The notes below the pieces were generated by a model. The model was not told the DNA's origin. It ran no database searches and saw only the letters and a program-made list of their open reading frames with translations. A stretch of 46,544 bases of DNA from Candidatus Eisenbacteria bacterium. GTDB lineage: Bacteria > Eisenbacteria > RBG-16-71-46 > SZUA-252. Shown one piece after another: positions 39,353-46,544 of the stretch. The DNA is taken from NCBI GenBank assembly GCA_035712245.1, contig DASTBC010000163.1, positions 1 to 46,544 on the forward strand, given 5' to 3'. The translations under genes and the position numbers were made by a program. How positions within the stretch are numbered: the stretch's first letter is position 1; each line of letters opens with the position of its first letter.

Positions 39353-39368
39353 TGGCACGCTTGCTGCC
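39353..39368 (+). promoter_or_regulatory. Sigma-54-type promoter upstream of DUF6496/YflT-like genes
   Basis: TGGCACG-CTTG-CTGCC has a perfect -24 box, three of five bases in the -12 box and exact GG-N10-GC spacing (GG 39354-39355, GC 39366-39367). It lies between the activator gene's terminator and ATG 39427, giving a leader of about 48 bases. Confidence 0.6.
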
Positions 39369-39426
39369 AATCACTCGGACCGCAACCCGCGGCGTGCTTC
39401 GCGCGCCGCGTCAGGGAGGAAGCACC

Positions 39427-39606
39427 ATGCCACGATACGGTCCGGCCGCGTCCCGTTCGGTCGAGCGCGCGATGCGCAAGCGCAAGAAAGGAACGCTGAA
39501 GAGCGGGAGGAGCGGGAAGACGGTGAAGAGCCGCGAGCAGGCCATCGCGATCGGCCTCTCGGAGGCGCGGCAAAAGGGCGCGAAGGTGCCCAGCAAGCGG
39601 AAATAG
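39427..39606 (+). CDS. DUF6496 small basic protein
   Basis: The 59-residue protein starts at ATG 39427 behind AGGGAGGA. The pattern MPRYGPAASRSVERAM, then KGTLKSGRSGKTVKSREQA and IAIGLSEARQKGAKVP matches the DUF6496 family of short lysine/arginine-rich proteins. The family has no assigned function; its conserved part resembles nucleic-acid-binding tails and it often sits among stress genes. It is first in a likely operon with the YflT-like gene (48 bases downstream), under a sigma-54-like promoter. Confidence 0.85.
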   Translation: MPRYGPAASRSVERAMRKRKKGTLKSGRSGKTVKSREQAIAIGLSEARQKGAKVPSKRK

Positions 39607-39654
39607 GCCATCGACCCGGCGCGCTGCGCGCGCTCGAACAGAAGGAGAGCCGAC

Positions 39655-40146
39655 ATGGCGAAACTCATCACGGGACTGTTTCATTCACGGGAGAGCGCGG
39701 AGCTGGCCGCGGAGGAGCTGGTGAAGGCGGGATTCTCGCCGGACGACATCAGCCTCCTCATGTCCGACACCACGCGGGGTCGCGAGTTCGCGATCAAGAA
39801 GAGCACGAAGGCGCCCGAGGGTGCCGCCACCGGTGCCGCGGTGGGAGGGGCGCTCGGAGCGGTGGCCGCCGGCCTCGCGGCGGTCGCGACGCTCACGATC
39901 CCCGGTCTGCAGGTCCTCGCGGCGGGCCCCATCGTGGCGGCGCTGACCGGCCTGGGCGCCGGGGCGGCGGCGGGAGGTCTGACGGGTGCCCTCATCGGCC
40001 TCGGCATTCCCGAGCACGAGGCGAAGTTCTTCCATGGCGAGATCGAGCGGGGAGGGATTCTGCTCGGCGTCTACGCGCATGACGACCGCACCAAGACGGC
40101 GAAGGAGATCCTCGAGTCCGCCGGCGCGGAACGGATCCGCGGCTGA
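39655..40146 (+). CDS. YflT-like general stress protein with glycine-zipper core
   Basis: The 163-residue protein begins with a stress-protein 17M/YflT-like fold (LITGLFHSRESAELAAEELV, GFSPDDISLLMSD). A strongly hydrophobic glycine/alanine-rich centre follows (AATGAAVGGALGAVAAGLAA, GLGAGAAAGGLTGALIGLG), then the family end IPEHEAKFFHGEIERGGILL with VYAHDDRTKTAKEILESAGA. Such proteins are heat, salt or general-stress induced and probably membrane-associated; mechanism unknown. GAAGGAG precedes ATG 39655. Second gene of the DUF6496 operon, closed by a long hairpin. Confidence 0.88.
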   Translation: MAKLITGLFHSRESAELAAEELVKAGFSPDDISLLMSDTTRGREFAIKKSTKAPEGAATGAAVGGALGAVAAGLAAVATLTIPGLQVLAAGPIVAALTGLGAGAAAGGLTGALIGLGIPEHEAKFFHGEIERGGILLGVYAHDDRTKTAKEILESAGAERIRG

Positions 40147-40169
40147 TCCGAAGTCAGGCTGGAAACCCG

Positions 40170-40198
40170 CGGCTCCGCCCTCATCGAGGGCGGAGCCG
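40170..40198 (+). terminator. Terminator after the YflT-like gene
   Basis: A perfect 13-bp stem (40170-40182 with 40186-40198) closes a three-base loop ATC, followed by TTGTGGTTTC. Strong hairpin, weak T-run. Confidence 0.7.
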
Positions 40199-40236
40199 TT
40201 GTGGTTTCAGTCCTTGTAAGAAGGAAAACGGCCCTG

Positions 40237-40251
40237 TTGTAGGTATTACAA
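40237..40251. promoter_or_regulatory. Palindrome TTGTA-N5-TACAA upstream of csbD
   Basis: TTGTAGGTATTACAA repeats the arrangement of 34732-34746 exactly in both half-sites. It lies 68 bases upstream of the sigma-54-like element at 40304, a usual enhancer distance. Confidence 0.5.
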
Positions 40252-40303
40252 AGACGGTCGCCAGGAGTGGGCCGATTCGTTGGAATCAAAGCATCTACAA
40301 ACC

Positions 40304-40319
40304 CGGCATGGAAGGTGCT
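40304..40319 (+). promoter_or_regulatory. Sigma-54-like promoter upstream of csbD
   Basis: CGGCATG-GAAG-GTGCT matches TGGCACG-N4-TTGCW at 9 of 12 positions, with exact GG-N10-GC spacing (GG 40305-40306, GC 40317-40318). The leader would be about 215 bases, which is long. Confidence 0.4.
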
Positions 40320-40545
40320 CTGACCGCCGCCGTTGCTTGCTTCGGCAACGATGGTCGATCACGAATCCGGCGGCACCTCACGGTAGGTGGGCCGGAGTCA
40401 CGATAGAGCGAGCAGGTGCTGGAGATACTGGGCTGAGCTACCTGGCCCAACCCGAAGGCAGTGTGGTTCGCCCGTCTCCCTGGCTCTGCTCGCAATGCTT
40501 TCCAAATCGAGATCGGTATCAAGATGCACCGGGCCGGAGGCCACG

Positions 40546-40758
40546 ATGAGCTGGGACCGTATCGAGGGTAGCTGGAGGCAGCTTCGCGGAAAGGTTCGCG
40601 AGCAATGGGGAAAGCTCACCGATGATGATTTGGACGTCATCGCTGGCAAGCGCGACATGCTTCTCGGCAAGCTCCAGGAAACGTACGGCATCGCTCAGGA
40701 CGAGGCGGAACGCCAGGTGCGCGACTTTCAGCGCCAGTACGAGGGAGGGCGCTCCTGA
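40546..40758 (+). CDS. csbD: CsbD-family stress protein
   Basis: The 70-residue protein starts at ATG 40546 with CGGAGG upstream. MSWDRIEGSWRQLRGKVREQ, WGKLTDDDLDVIAGKRDMLL and GKLQETYGIAQDEAERQV cover the whole CsbD family pattern, a small helical hydrophilic protein induced by general stress in many bacteria (under sigma-B in Bacillus). Function unknown; probably protective. Monocistronic here, with a long leader carrying a palindrome and a sigma-54-like element. Confidence 0.92.
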   Translation: MSWDRIEGSWRQLRGKVREQWGKLTDDDLDVIAGKRDMLLGKLQETYGIAQDEAERQVRDFQRQYEGGRS

Positions 40759-40780
40759 TTCATTGACTCCAGCCAGGCTA

Positions 40781-40858
40781 GGGGGCCCTCCGATGGCCTT
40801 CCGATGGGAAGTGGGCGGTTCCCCACCCAACCCATTCCCCCAAGAGTGGGGGGCCCCC
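40781..40858 (+). other. Nested inverted repeats between csbD and the barrel gene
   Basis: GGGGGCCC (40781-40788) pairs with GGGCCCCC (40851-40858). Inside it, GGGAAGTGGG (40806-40815) pairs with CCCAC (40822-40826) and TTCCC (40835-40839). It could be a csbD terminator without a T-run, or a structured leader of the next operon. Confidence 0.4.
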
Positions 40859-40939
40859 TGTACCTCCAACGACGGAATGCACCCGCCGAACGATTTGATC
40901 TCCCCAGGGGGCTCGCCTGCCGCGACGTGCGTGCGTGGA

Positions 40940-42250
40940 ATGCGAGCCCTCGCGTTGTTTCTGATTCTCGGACTCTTCCATGCGGGCTCCGCGCGAGGTG
41001 AGGACGCGCGCTTCGGCGACACCACCTGGGTCGCGCCGAACGCTGGCGCGTTCGATGGCGTGCCCGCGTCTGCGGGACCCCGAGTGGCCGAGCCCGACGT
41101 CGAGCGTGGATGGGAGAAGGCGCTGCGAGCGCCGTTCCGCCTCGTCTTCTATCCGGTCCGCCTCGCCGCGCGCGGCTCCCAGGCCGCGATCACGTTCGGG
41201 AGCCAGTTCATCAACTACGAGCCGAGGCTCATCCCGTGGCTTGGCGTGAAGGCGGCGCCGGTGTTCGGGATCTCGGGCACAGCCGGGCCCTCCGCGGGCG
41301 TTGCGATCCAGGGGAGGTCGGGAATCGGCGCGCGCGCCACGCTCGTGGGCACGTGGTCGGTCAAGGACACGCGGAGACTCCGCCTGCGGGCATCGATCAC
41401 GGAGCCGCAGGCCCGAGCCGTCGTGGAGCTCTACGCGGCCTACGACTACCGGCCCAATCGCCGCTTCTACGGGATCGGCAACGAGACCGTGGAGGATGGA
41501 AAGAGCATCTATCTCCGGCGCGAGAACGTGGCCGAGGCCGCGCTCGTTCTCGGCAAGAATCCGCATCGGCGCATCCGGGGGATCGTTTCCTTCTCCGACA
41601 TCGATGTCGGCGCCGGATACAGGGATGAGCAGCGCGCTCAGGATGTCTATGACCCCGAGGACGTCCCCTTCCTGACCGAGGAGTCGACCGTGGCTTCGGT
41701 CGGAGCGGGGGCGGACTTCGCGCTGCTCGACAACGTGGACGAGCCGTCGCTCGGGATCCACGTGCGCGGCGAAGCACGGCGGTTTGGAAGCGTCGACGAG
41801 TCGAACGTTCATTACGTCTCCTGGTACGGAGAAGGACGGGCGTACCTGCCCGTGCTCGCGTCGCGGCGCGTCATCGCGGTGCGGTATGTCTATGAGGGAG
41901 TGGATCCCCGGAGCGGCTCCGATCCGGTCCCCTTCTACCGGCTTCCGACCACGAGCAACGAGGTGCGCTTCGCCGCCTTCCGTTCCAATCGGTTCATGGA
42001 CCAGCACCTCATGCTCGGGCACGCCGAGTACCGCTGGATCGTCCTTCCTCAGTACGACATCTGGGCGACCGTGTTCGGGCAGCTGGGTGCGGTGGCCCCT
42101 TCGCGAGGAGCATTCCAGGCCGATGAAGCCCACCGCTCGATCGGCGGCGGCTTGCGCGCGAAACTCAGCCCGACCACGACAGCCCGGCTCGAGATCGCTG
42201 GAGGAGACGAGGGAACCCGGATCTATCTCGACCTGAGGGGAGACTTCTGA
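40940..42250 (+). CDS. BamA/surface-antigen-like outer membrane beta-barrel protein
   Basis: The 436-residue protein starts at ATG 40940, the start that gives a signal peptide (MRALALFLILGLFHAGSARG); the Shine-Dalgarno is poor. After a region containing APFRLVFYPVRLAARG come alternating beta-strand patterns. The end has the Bac_surface_Ag (Omp85 barrel) look: FMDQHLMLGHAEYRWIVLPQ, VFGQLG, SIGGGLRAKLSPTTTARLEI and a final aromatic strand YLDLRGDF. No POTRA domains are visible, so it is a stand-alone barrel rather than BamA proper. Its TGA shares the A of the next gene's ATG (TGATG), so they are coupled. Cargo or substrate unknown. Confidence 0.8.
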   Translation: MRALALFLILGLFHAGSARGEDARFGDTTWVAPNAGAFDGVPASAGPRVAEPDVERGWEKALRAPFRLVFYPVRLAARGSQAAITFGSQFINYEPRLIPWLGVKAAPVFGISGTAGPSAGVAIQGRSGIGARATLVGTWSVKDTRRLRLRASITEPQARAVVELYAAYDYRPNRRFYGIGNETVEDGKSIYLRRENVAEAALVLGKNPHRRIRGIVSFSDIDVGAGYRDEQRAQDVYDPEDVPFLTEESTVASVGAGADFALLDNVDEPSLGIHVRGEARRFGSVDESNVHYVSWYGEGRAYLPVLASRRVIAVRYVYEGVDPRSGSDPVPFYRLPTTSNEVRFAAFRSNRFMDQHLMLGHAEYRWIVLPQYDIWATVFGQLGAVAPSRGAFQADEAHRSIGGGLRAKLSPTTTARLEIAGGDEGTRIYLDLRGDF

Positions 42251-43944
42251 TGCTCGCAGGTAGCGTGTGGCGTTTCCGCCTGCGCGTCGCGGCGGTCGCG
42301 TTCCTCCTCGCGTCGTGGTCGACCGCCCTCGCCGCGCAGGAGAGTGCTCCCGGCACCAAGGAGTGCCACGACGGCACCGTGCCCATCGACCGTGACACTC
42401 CGGTCGATCACGACGCATGCCCGGCTCCGGCCCCCAAGGAGAGGGAGCCGAGCCTCCCGGCCCATCTCTACCGCGAGGCCATCGTGGAGGAGCTGAGCCG
42501 GATCTTCGACATCCCGGACAAGATCATCTGGGCGCTCGGCCCGCTCGGCGTGGAGCCGAACCGGGAGGCCGCGAACGTGAACGCGTTCGACGAGGTGCCG
42601 AACTCGACCTGGTTCACGAACCGGAATCACGTCCGCTCGGTGTCTCCGTCGGAGATCCGGGAGGGACCGGGAAAGGGGGTGAAGCCGGAGAAGCCGTGGA
42701 AGATCGTCGACCTGAAGCGCTCCGGAATGACTCCCGGGTTCCACATCAAGGATGGGAACGACCGACGGTGGCTGATCAAGCTCGACGCGCCGGGATATCC
42801 GCAAGCGGGGTCGGGGGCCGCGGCCGTGTCGAGCCGGCTCGTCTGGGCCGCGGGGTATCACTTCACCCACGACCAGGCGGTCGCGTTCCATCGCTCGGAC
42901 CTGACGCTGGACGAGGACCTGAAGCAGGGAAAGGAAGGGAAGCCGGTGAGCGACTCGGACCTCGAGTACCTCCTCGCGCTCGGCGCGAGGGATCCCGACG
43001 GAACGCAATACGCCGCCGCGAGCCTCTTCCTCGAGGGAAGTCCCATCGGTCCGTTCGAGTTCCGGGGCAGGCGCGAGGACGATCCGAACGACTGGTACCA
43101 GCACAAGAACCGCCGCGAGCTCCGCGGCCTGTGGGTGGTGTACTCGTGGGTCAACAACTGGGACGTGAAGGATCACCAGTCCCTCGACATGTTTCACGCG
43201 CCGGACGGTGACTCCGTGGGACACGTGATCCACAACCTGCTCGACGCGAGCGCCTCCCTGGGCGCCGCCGCGCAGGGGACGAAGGACCTTCCCACCGGCT
43301 ACGAGAAGCGGATCGATTTCGGCTGGATCGCGAAGCGCCTCGTCTCGCTGGGATTCGCCGAGGAGCCGTGGCGCCGGATCGACCAGGACACGGGCATCCC
43401 CTCGATCGGGAACTTCGCGTCCGAGGGCTTCGAGCCCGACGACTGGGAGCCGGCTCAGGACCTCGCGCCCTTCCGGGAGAAGGAGCTGGGGGACCTCTAC
43501 TGGGGAGCGAAGCTCGTCGCCTCGTTCTCCGACCGGCAGATCCGCGCGGCGATCGATGCCGTGGGATATCGGGATCCCCGCGCTCCGGAGACCCTCTTCC
43601 GGATCCTGAAGGAGCGCCGGGACGCGATCGCGCGGTACTGGTTCGGCCGCGTCGCGCCGCTCGACTTCTTCACGGTCGAGGGGGGCACGCTGCGGTTCCG
43701 CGACCTCGCGGTCGACCTCGGGCTGACTCCCGCGCGAGAGTACGAAGCGCGGATCACCCCGTCCGGAACCAAGGGCGACTCGCGGGCGGTGAGCTTCCGT
43801 GGAACCGCGTTTCCGCTCTCGCAGCTGGGAGAGGCGAGCGAGTTCACCCTCGAGCTCCGCGTTCGCGGCTCGAACGCCCATCCCGTCCGTCTCGAGCTAC
43901 GCCGGGCCTCGCCGTGGGCGATGGTTCGCGTGAGGCATGGGTGA
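42250..43944 (+). CDS. Exported protein of unknown function, possible kinase-like core
   Basis: The 564-residue protein has a signal peptide (FRLRVAAVAFLLASWSTALA, cleavage near residue 29) and acts outside the cytoplasm. I do not recognise a named family with certainty. The middle resembles atypical kinase folds (HipA/FAM20/PI3K-like): RRWLIKLDAPGY with Lys177, AVSSRLVWAAGYHFTHDQ, a catalytic-loop-like SWVNNWDVKDHQSLDMF with Asp305, and a metal-site-like HNLLDASASLG with Asp332. The last 100 residues look like a separate beta domain (DFFTVEGGTLRFRDLAVDLG). It is coupled at both ends: TGATG from the barrel gene, and GTGA into the phosphoesterase. The kinase idea is inference. Confidence 0.7.
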   Translation: MLAGSVWRFRLRVAAVAFLLASWSTALAAQESAPGTKECHDGTVPIDRDTPVDHDACPAPAPKEREPSLPAHLYREAIVEELSRIFDIPDKIIWALGPLGVEPNREAANVNAFDEVPNSTWFTNRNHVRSVSPSEIREGPGKGVKPEKPWKIVDLKRSGMTPGFHIKDGNDRRWLIKLDAPGYPQAGSGAAAVSSRLVWAAGYHFTHDQAVAFHRSDLTLDEDLKQGKEGKPVSDSDLEYLLALGARDPDGTQYAAASLFLEGSPIGPFEFRGRREDDPNDWYQHKNRRELRGLWVVYSWVNNWDVKDHQSLDMFHAPDGDSVGHVIHNLLDASASLGAAAQGTKDLPTGYEKRIDFGWIAKRLVSLGFAEEPWRRIDQDTGIPSIGNFASEGFEPDDWEPAQDLAPFREKELGDLYWGAKLVASFSDRQIRAAIDAVGYRDPRAPETLFRILKERRDAIARYWFGRVAPLDFFTVEGGTLRFRDLAVDLGLTPAREYEARITPSGTKGDSRAVSFRGTAFPLSQLGEASEFTLELRVRGSNAHPVRLELRRASPWAMVRVRHG

Positions 43945-45512
43945 GTCGGGGAAAGTTGCGGGTGTCGCGCGCTCTCCTGCTCGCGTCCTGCATCGCGCTG
44001 GGCGCCTCGATTCTCGCATCCGGTGGATGCGCCAGGACCGGCCGGCTCTCCTTCCAGTCACAGCCCGTCTCCCCGGTGGCGCCGGACAGCACCGCTCCGG
44101 GCTCGCCGCAGCGTGTGTCCGGCAGGACCCCGGCCCGGATCCGAGCGCTCTTCGCGGGGGACTCCCTGATCGGGCTCATCCCCGGCACCGCGGATTCGAG
44201 CCGTCGCTACCTCGGGCGCATGTACCAGGGATTCACCGCCGACACGATGCACATCATGCTCCTCGGGGACAACCGCCCGGCGTACCGCACCGCGCGCCTC
44301 CGTCCCGAGTTCATCAAGATCAAGCAGATGGCCTCGCTCAACCCCGTCAAGTGGCTGCGCGGACTCGTCACGGTCCCGGTCGTGCTCGTGAAGGGGCTCT
44401 ATCCCGATCTCGCCCTGATCCGGGACGTTCCGGCCATCATCACGAAGAAGCCGAACTACGGCCGGGAGGTGGACGTCCTCAAAGCCCTGACCGCGAAGGT
44501 CGACTCTCTCGAAGCCGAGGGGAAGATCATGGCGGCCGTCATCAACACCGGGGACCTCGTCAAGGACGGGCGCTACCCCGCGCACTGGGAGCGCTTCCTC
44601 GAGCTGACGCGGCCGCTCTCACAACGCGTGTCCTACTTCCCGGTCGCCGGAAATCACGAGCGGACCGACACGCCGGAGGGACTGGAGAACTGGAGGGCGG
44701 GGACCGGCCTGCCGATCAGCGGGGACCGGCTCTACTACTGCTTCGACAGCGCGGACGGCTGGGTGCGGTTCATCGCGCTCGACTCGAATCCCATGACGGA
44801 TCCCGCGAACCGGTGGTCCCGTGAGGTCGAAATCCAGTACTCGGAAGAGCAGATCGACTGGATGGTCGCGCGCCTCAAGGAGCATCGTGGCCCCGCCTTC
44901 GTGTTCCTGCATCATCCGCCTTTCTCGGTGGGATTCCACCGCGTGGAGTGGGAGCTCGACGAGATGCTGCGGGATCGTCGCGAGCGCATGGTTCGCTCTC
45001 TCTACGAGGCCAAGATCGGCATCATGGCCGCGGGCCACGAGCACGCCTACGAGCGCGTCATTTTCACCTGGCCCGACGCTGCCCTCATCTATATCGTCGC
45101 CGGCGGCGCGGGATCGCCGCTCCACGACATCCCGTCGCCGTCCCAGAGCGCCGTCCTGTTCAGTCAGTACAAGGTGGCGGGGGCGACGGTGAAGCCCGAG
45201 AACGTGTACAGCGGCGAGATCTTCCACTTCATTCATCTCAGGCTCTGGTTCGGCGGCGGTGACTTCTACACCTACGCCGTGGAGAAGGGCGGGACGGTGA
45301 AGCTGGTCGACCACGTCCAGGTGGACCTGGAGCGCTACGGCATTCCCGAGGTCGACCAGCAGAAGATGCCGCTGCCACCGAAGCCGACGGGGCCCGAGAT
45401 TCCAGCGCCACCCGAGGAGGTTTCGGAAAGCAAGGAAGCCGCCACTGCCGGCTCCGATTCGGTCTCGGCCAGCCAGCGAATCCAAGCACAGCCGCCGCCG
45501 ACGACCCGGTGA
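43941..45512 (+). CDS. Calcineurin-like metallophosphoesterase, probable lipoprotein
   Basis: The 523-residue product starts at GTG 43941, overlapping the previous stop (GTGA). An N-terminal hydrophobic stretch ends ILASGGC (Cys30), a likely though not ideal lipobox. The dinuclear-metal motifs are complete: LLGDNR, VINTGDLVKDG, VAGNHE, FLHHPPFS and GHEHAYER, as in purple-acid-phosphatase-like enzymes. The C-terminal 60 residues are a proline/serine-rich tail. It should hydrolyse phosphoesters in the periplasm or on a membrane face; the substrate is unknown. It lies directly downstream of the possible kinase-like protein, which suggests linked phosphoryl chemistry. Confidence 0.88.
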   Translation: MSRGKLRVSRALLLASCIALGASILASGGCARTGRLSFQSQPVSPVAPDSTAPGSPQRVSGRTPARIRALFAGDSLIGLIPGTADSSRRYLGRMYQGFTADTMHIMLLGDNRPAYRTARLRPEFIKIKQMASLNPVKWLRGLVTVPVVLVKGLYPDLALIRDVPAIITKKPNYGREVDVLKALTAKVDSLEAEGKIMAAVINTGDLVKDGRYPAHWERFLELTRPLSQRVSYFPVAGNHERTDTPEGLENWRAGTGLPISGDRLYYCFDSADGWVRFIALDSNPMTDPANRWSREVEIQYSEEQIDWMVARLKEHRGPAFVFLHHPPFSVGFHRVEWELDEMLRDRRERMVRSLYEAKIGIMAAGHEHAYERVIFTWPDAALIYIVAGGAGSPLHDIPSPSQSAVLFSQYKVAGATVKPENVYSGEIFHFIHLRLWFGGGDFYTYAVEKGGTVKLVDHVQVDLERYGIPEVDQQKMPLPPKPTGPEIPAPPEEVSESKEAATAGSDSVSASQRIQAQPPPTTR

Positions 45513-45562
45513 GTTAGCCGGGAGCCCGGCACCATCCATCCACCACGAGCTCGGGGGGAGTC

Positions 45563-46544
45563 ATGAGATCCGAAGGGGATGCGCGAGCGCGTGCGGCAAG
45601 CGGAGGAGGCCCGCTCGACAAGGTCCTCCGCCTGTTCGCGGACGTGCGGGGGGGAGAGGGAGTCACCGCGGTTCTCCTCAGCCTCAACATCTTCCTGCTC
45701 CTCGCGTCGTACTACCTTCTCAAGACGATCCGGGAGCCGCTCATCCTCACCGTTCCCGGCGGCGCGGAGGTGAAGAGCTACTCCTCTGCCGCCATCGCCG
45801 CCCTCCTGATCGTCCTGGTGCCGATCTACAGCGCGCTCGCCTCCCGCGTATCGCGCGTGAAGCTGATCAACGGCGTGACGCTCTTCTTCATCCTCTGCCT
45901 CGTGGCGTTCTTTCTCCTGAACCGGTCCGGCGTTCCGGTGGGAGTCGCGTTCTTCATCTGGGTCGGAATCTTCAACCTGATGGTGATCGCGCAGCTCTGG
46001 GCGTTCGCGAACGACGTCTACACGGTGGAACAGGGGAAGCGGCTCTTCGCGATCGTGGGAGTGGGGGCGTCGCTCGGAGCGATCGCGGGCTCGTTCTTCA
46101 CGGGCCAGCTCGTGGACGAGCTTGGACCGTACCCGTTCATGCTCGCCGCGGCAGCCCTCCTGGGCCTCACGATGATCCTCACGAACGTGATCAACGTTCG
46201 GGAGAAGCGCGGCGGCGCGGGCGACGCCCTGACCGCGGGGGACCGCGCGGAACGGGAAGGGGCTCCGGCGGCCGCGGACGCGCGCGAGGAAGAGTCCGGT
46301 GACTCCCACGGGGGCGAGGATCGTGTTCGCGGACGGAGCGGGTTCGCGCTGGTGCTCACGAACCGCTATCTCCTCCTGATCGCCGCGCTCATGCTCCTCG
46401 TGAACGTGGTCAACACGACGGGGGAGTACATCCTGAGCAAGACCGTCGTCGACGTGTACGCCGCGGGCGCGGGCGCGGCGACGGCCGCCCCGGTGGACGA
46501 GAAGAAGGTGATCGGAGAGTTCTACGGAAACTACTTCACGATCG
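45563..46544 (+). CDS. Nucleotide (ATP/ADP-type, Npt/Tlc family) transporter, 3' partial
   Basis: The frame starts at ATG 45563 behind GGGGGGAG and runs off the window after 327 codons. LNIFLLLASYYLLKTIREPL followed by ILTVPGGAEVKSYSSA is the opening of the Npt1/Npt2 (Tlc-type) nucleotide transporter family. Further helices with VAFFIWVGIFNLMVIAQLWA, FANDVYTVEQGKRLFAIVGV, GASLGAIAGSF and a Gly/Glu/Asp-rich loop follow, then NRYLLLIAALMLLVN. Free-living bacteria carry such proteins with untested substrates; ATP/ADP exchange is proven only in some intracellular species. It lies 50 bases after the phosphoesterase, probably the same operon. Confidence 0.85.
   Translation, partial: MRSEGDARARAASGGGPLDKVLRLFADVRGGEGVTAVLLSLNIFLLLASYYLLKTIREPLILTVPGGAEVKSYSSAAIAALLIVLVPIYSALASRVSRVKLINGVTLFFILCLVAFFLLNRSGVPVGVAFFIWVGIFNLMVIAQLWAFANDVYTVEQGKRLFAIVGVGASLGAIAGSFFTGQLVDELGPYPFMLAAAALLGLTMILTNVINVREKRGGAGDALTAGDRAEREGAPAAADAREEESGDSHGGEDRVRGRSGFALVLTNRYLLLIAALMLLVNVVNTTGEYILSKTVVDVYAAGAGAATAAPVDEKKVIGEFYGNYFTI

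Larger units (their letters stand above)
40147..40545 (+). other. Gene-free stretch: terminator, palindrome, sigma-54-like element and long csbD leader
   Basis: No coding frame looks real in these 399 bases. It contains the terminator at 40170, the palindrome at 40237, the sequence blocks shared with the lmo0937-like leader (CCAGGAGTGG 40261, CGTTGGAATCAA 40278, GGCATGGAAGGTG 40305) and more than 200 bases of leader before csbD. Confidence 0.6.

Noticed and set aside
40280-40549. 89-codon plus-strand frame in the csbD leader
   Set aside because: No ribosome site, no domain and atypical composition; it overlaps the leader blocks shared with the other stress gene.

Overview
The window is very GC-rich (visibly near 70%), densely coded bacterial chromosome. 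It has no insertion sequence, phage gene, CRISPR array or rRNA. The C-terminal tails of the four secreted giants (SPNPLNP...FDVQGRLIRTL...SGIYYVK...KAVTILK, a FlgD-Ig / type IX-like tail), the BamA-like barrel and the lipoproteins point to a diderm of the FCB / Candidatus Eisenbacteria kind. That assignment is an inference from style, not a database result.

Layout. (1) 1-14006: four consecutive paralogous secreted proteins built from putative-Ig (He_PIG) repeats, a cadherin-like unit, a PKD domain, a conserved two-cysteine domain and a FlgD-like tail. The first is cut by the window edge and carries at least 14 nearly identical 288-bp units; the others carry 6, 2 and 3. (2) 14066-19034: sugar and polysaccharide genes (undecaprenyl-phosphate sugar transferase, mannose-1-phosphate guanylyltransferase, SPOR lipoprotein, galT, glgA). 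A tRNA-Gly(GCC) with a good sigma-70 promoter and a SWIB-domain protein follow. (3) 19803-21133: an ECF-type sigma factor translationally coupled to a lipoprotein. (4) 21049-26413, minus strand: two VanZ-like membrane genes, a further membrane protein, a small basic protein, an amidase and a small Tat-signal protein. (5) 26496-29420: FAD-dependent D-amino-acid dehydrogenase-like enzyme, DoxX, and a class V aminotransferase.

(6) 29407-40758 is the most interesting part. A two-finger C2H2 protein and a CheY-like regulator diverge from ku-ligD, the two-component bacterial NHEJ system. Next come typical general-stress small genes (lmo0937-like, zinc-ribbon, DUF892 ferritin-like, YtxH, DUF6496, YflT-like, CsbD) around a histidine kinase with a degraded ATP site and an NtrC-type sigma-54 activator. 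I find sigma-54-like GG-N10-GC promoters ahead of ku, ahead of DUF6496/YflT and ahead of csbD, and a weaker relative ahead of the lmo0937-like gene. The last two also share a TTGTA-N5-TACAA palindrome about 70-100 bp upstream, a normal enhancer distance. My reading is a sigma-54-controlled stress and DNA-repair island; this is inference.

(7) 40940-46544: a tightly overlapping envelope operon with a BamA-like barrel, an exported protein with a possible kinase-like core, a calcineurin-like phosphoesterase lipoprotein, and the start of a nucleotide (ATP/ADP-type) transporter that runs off the window.
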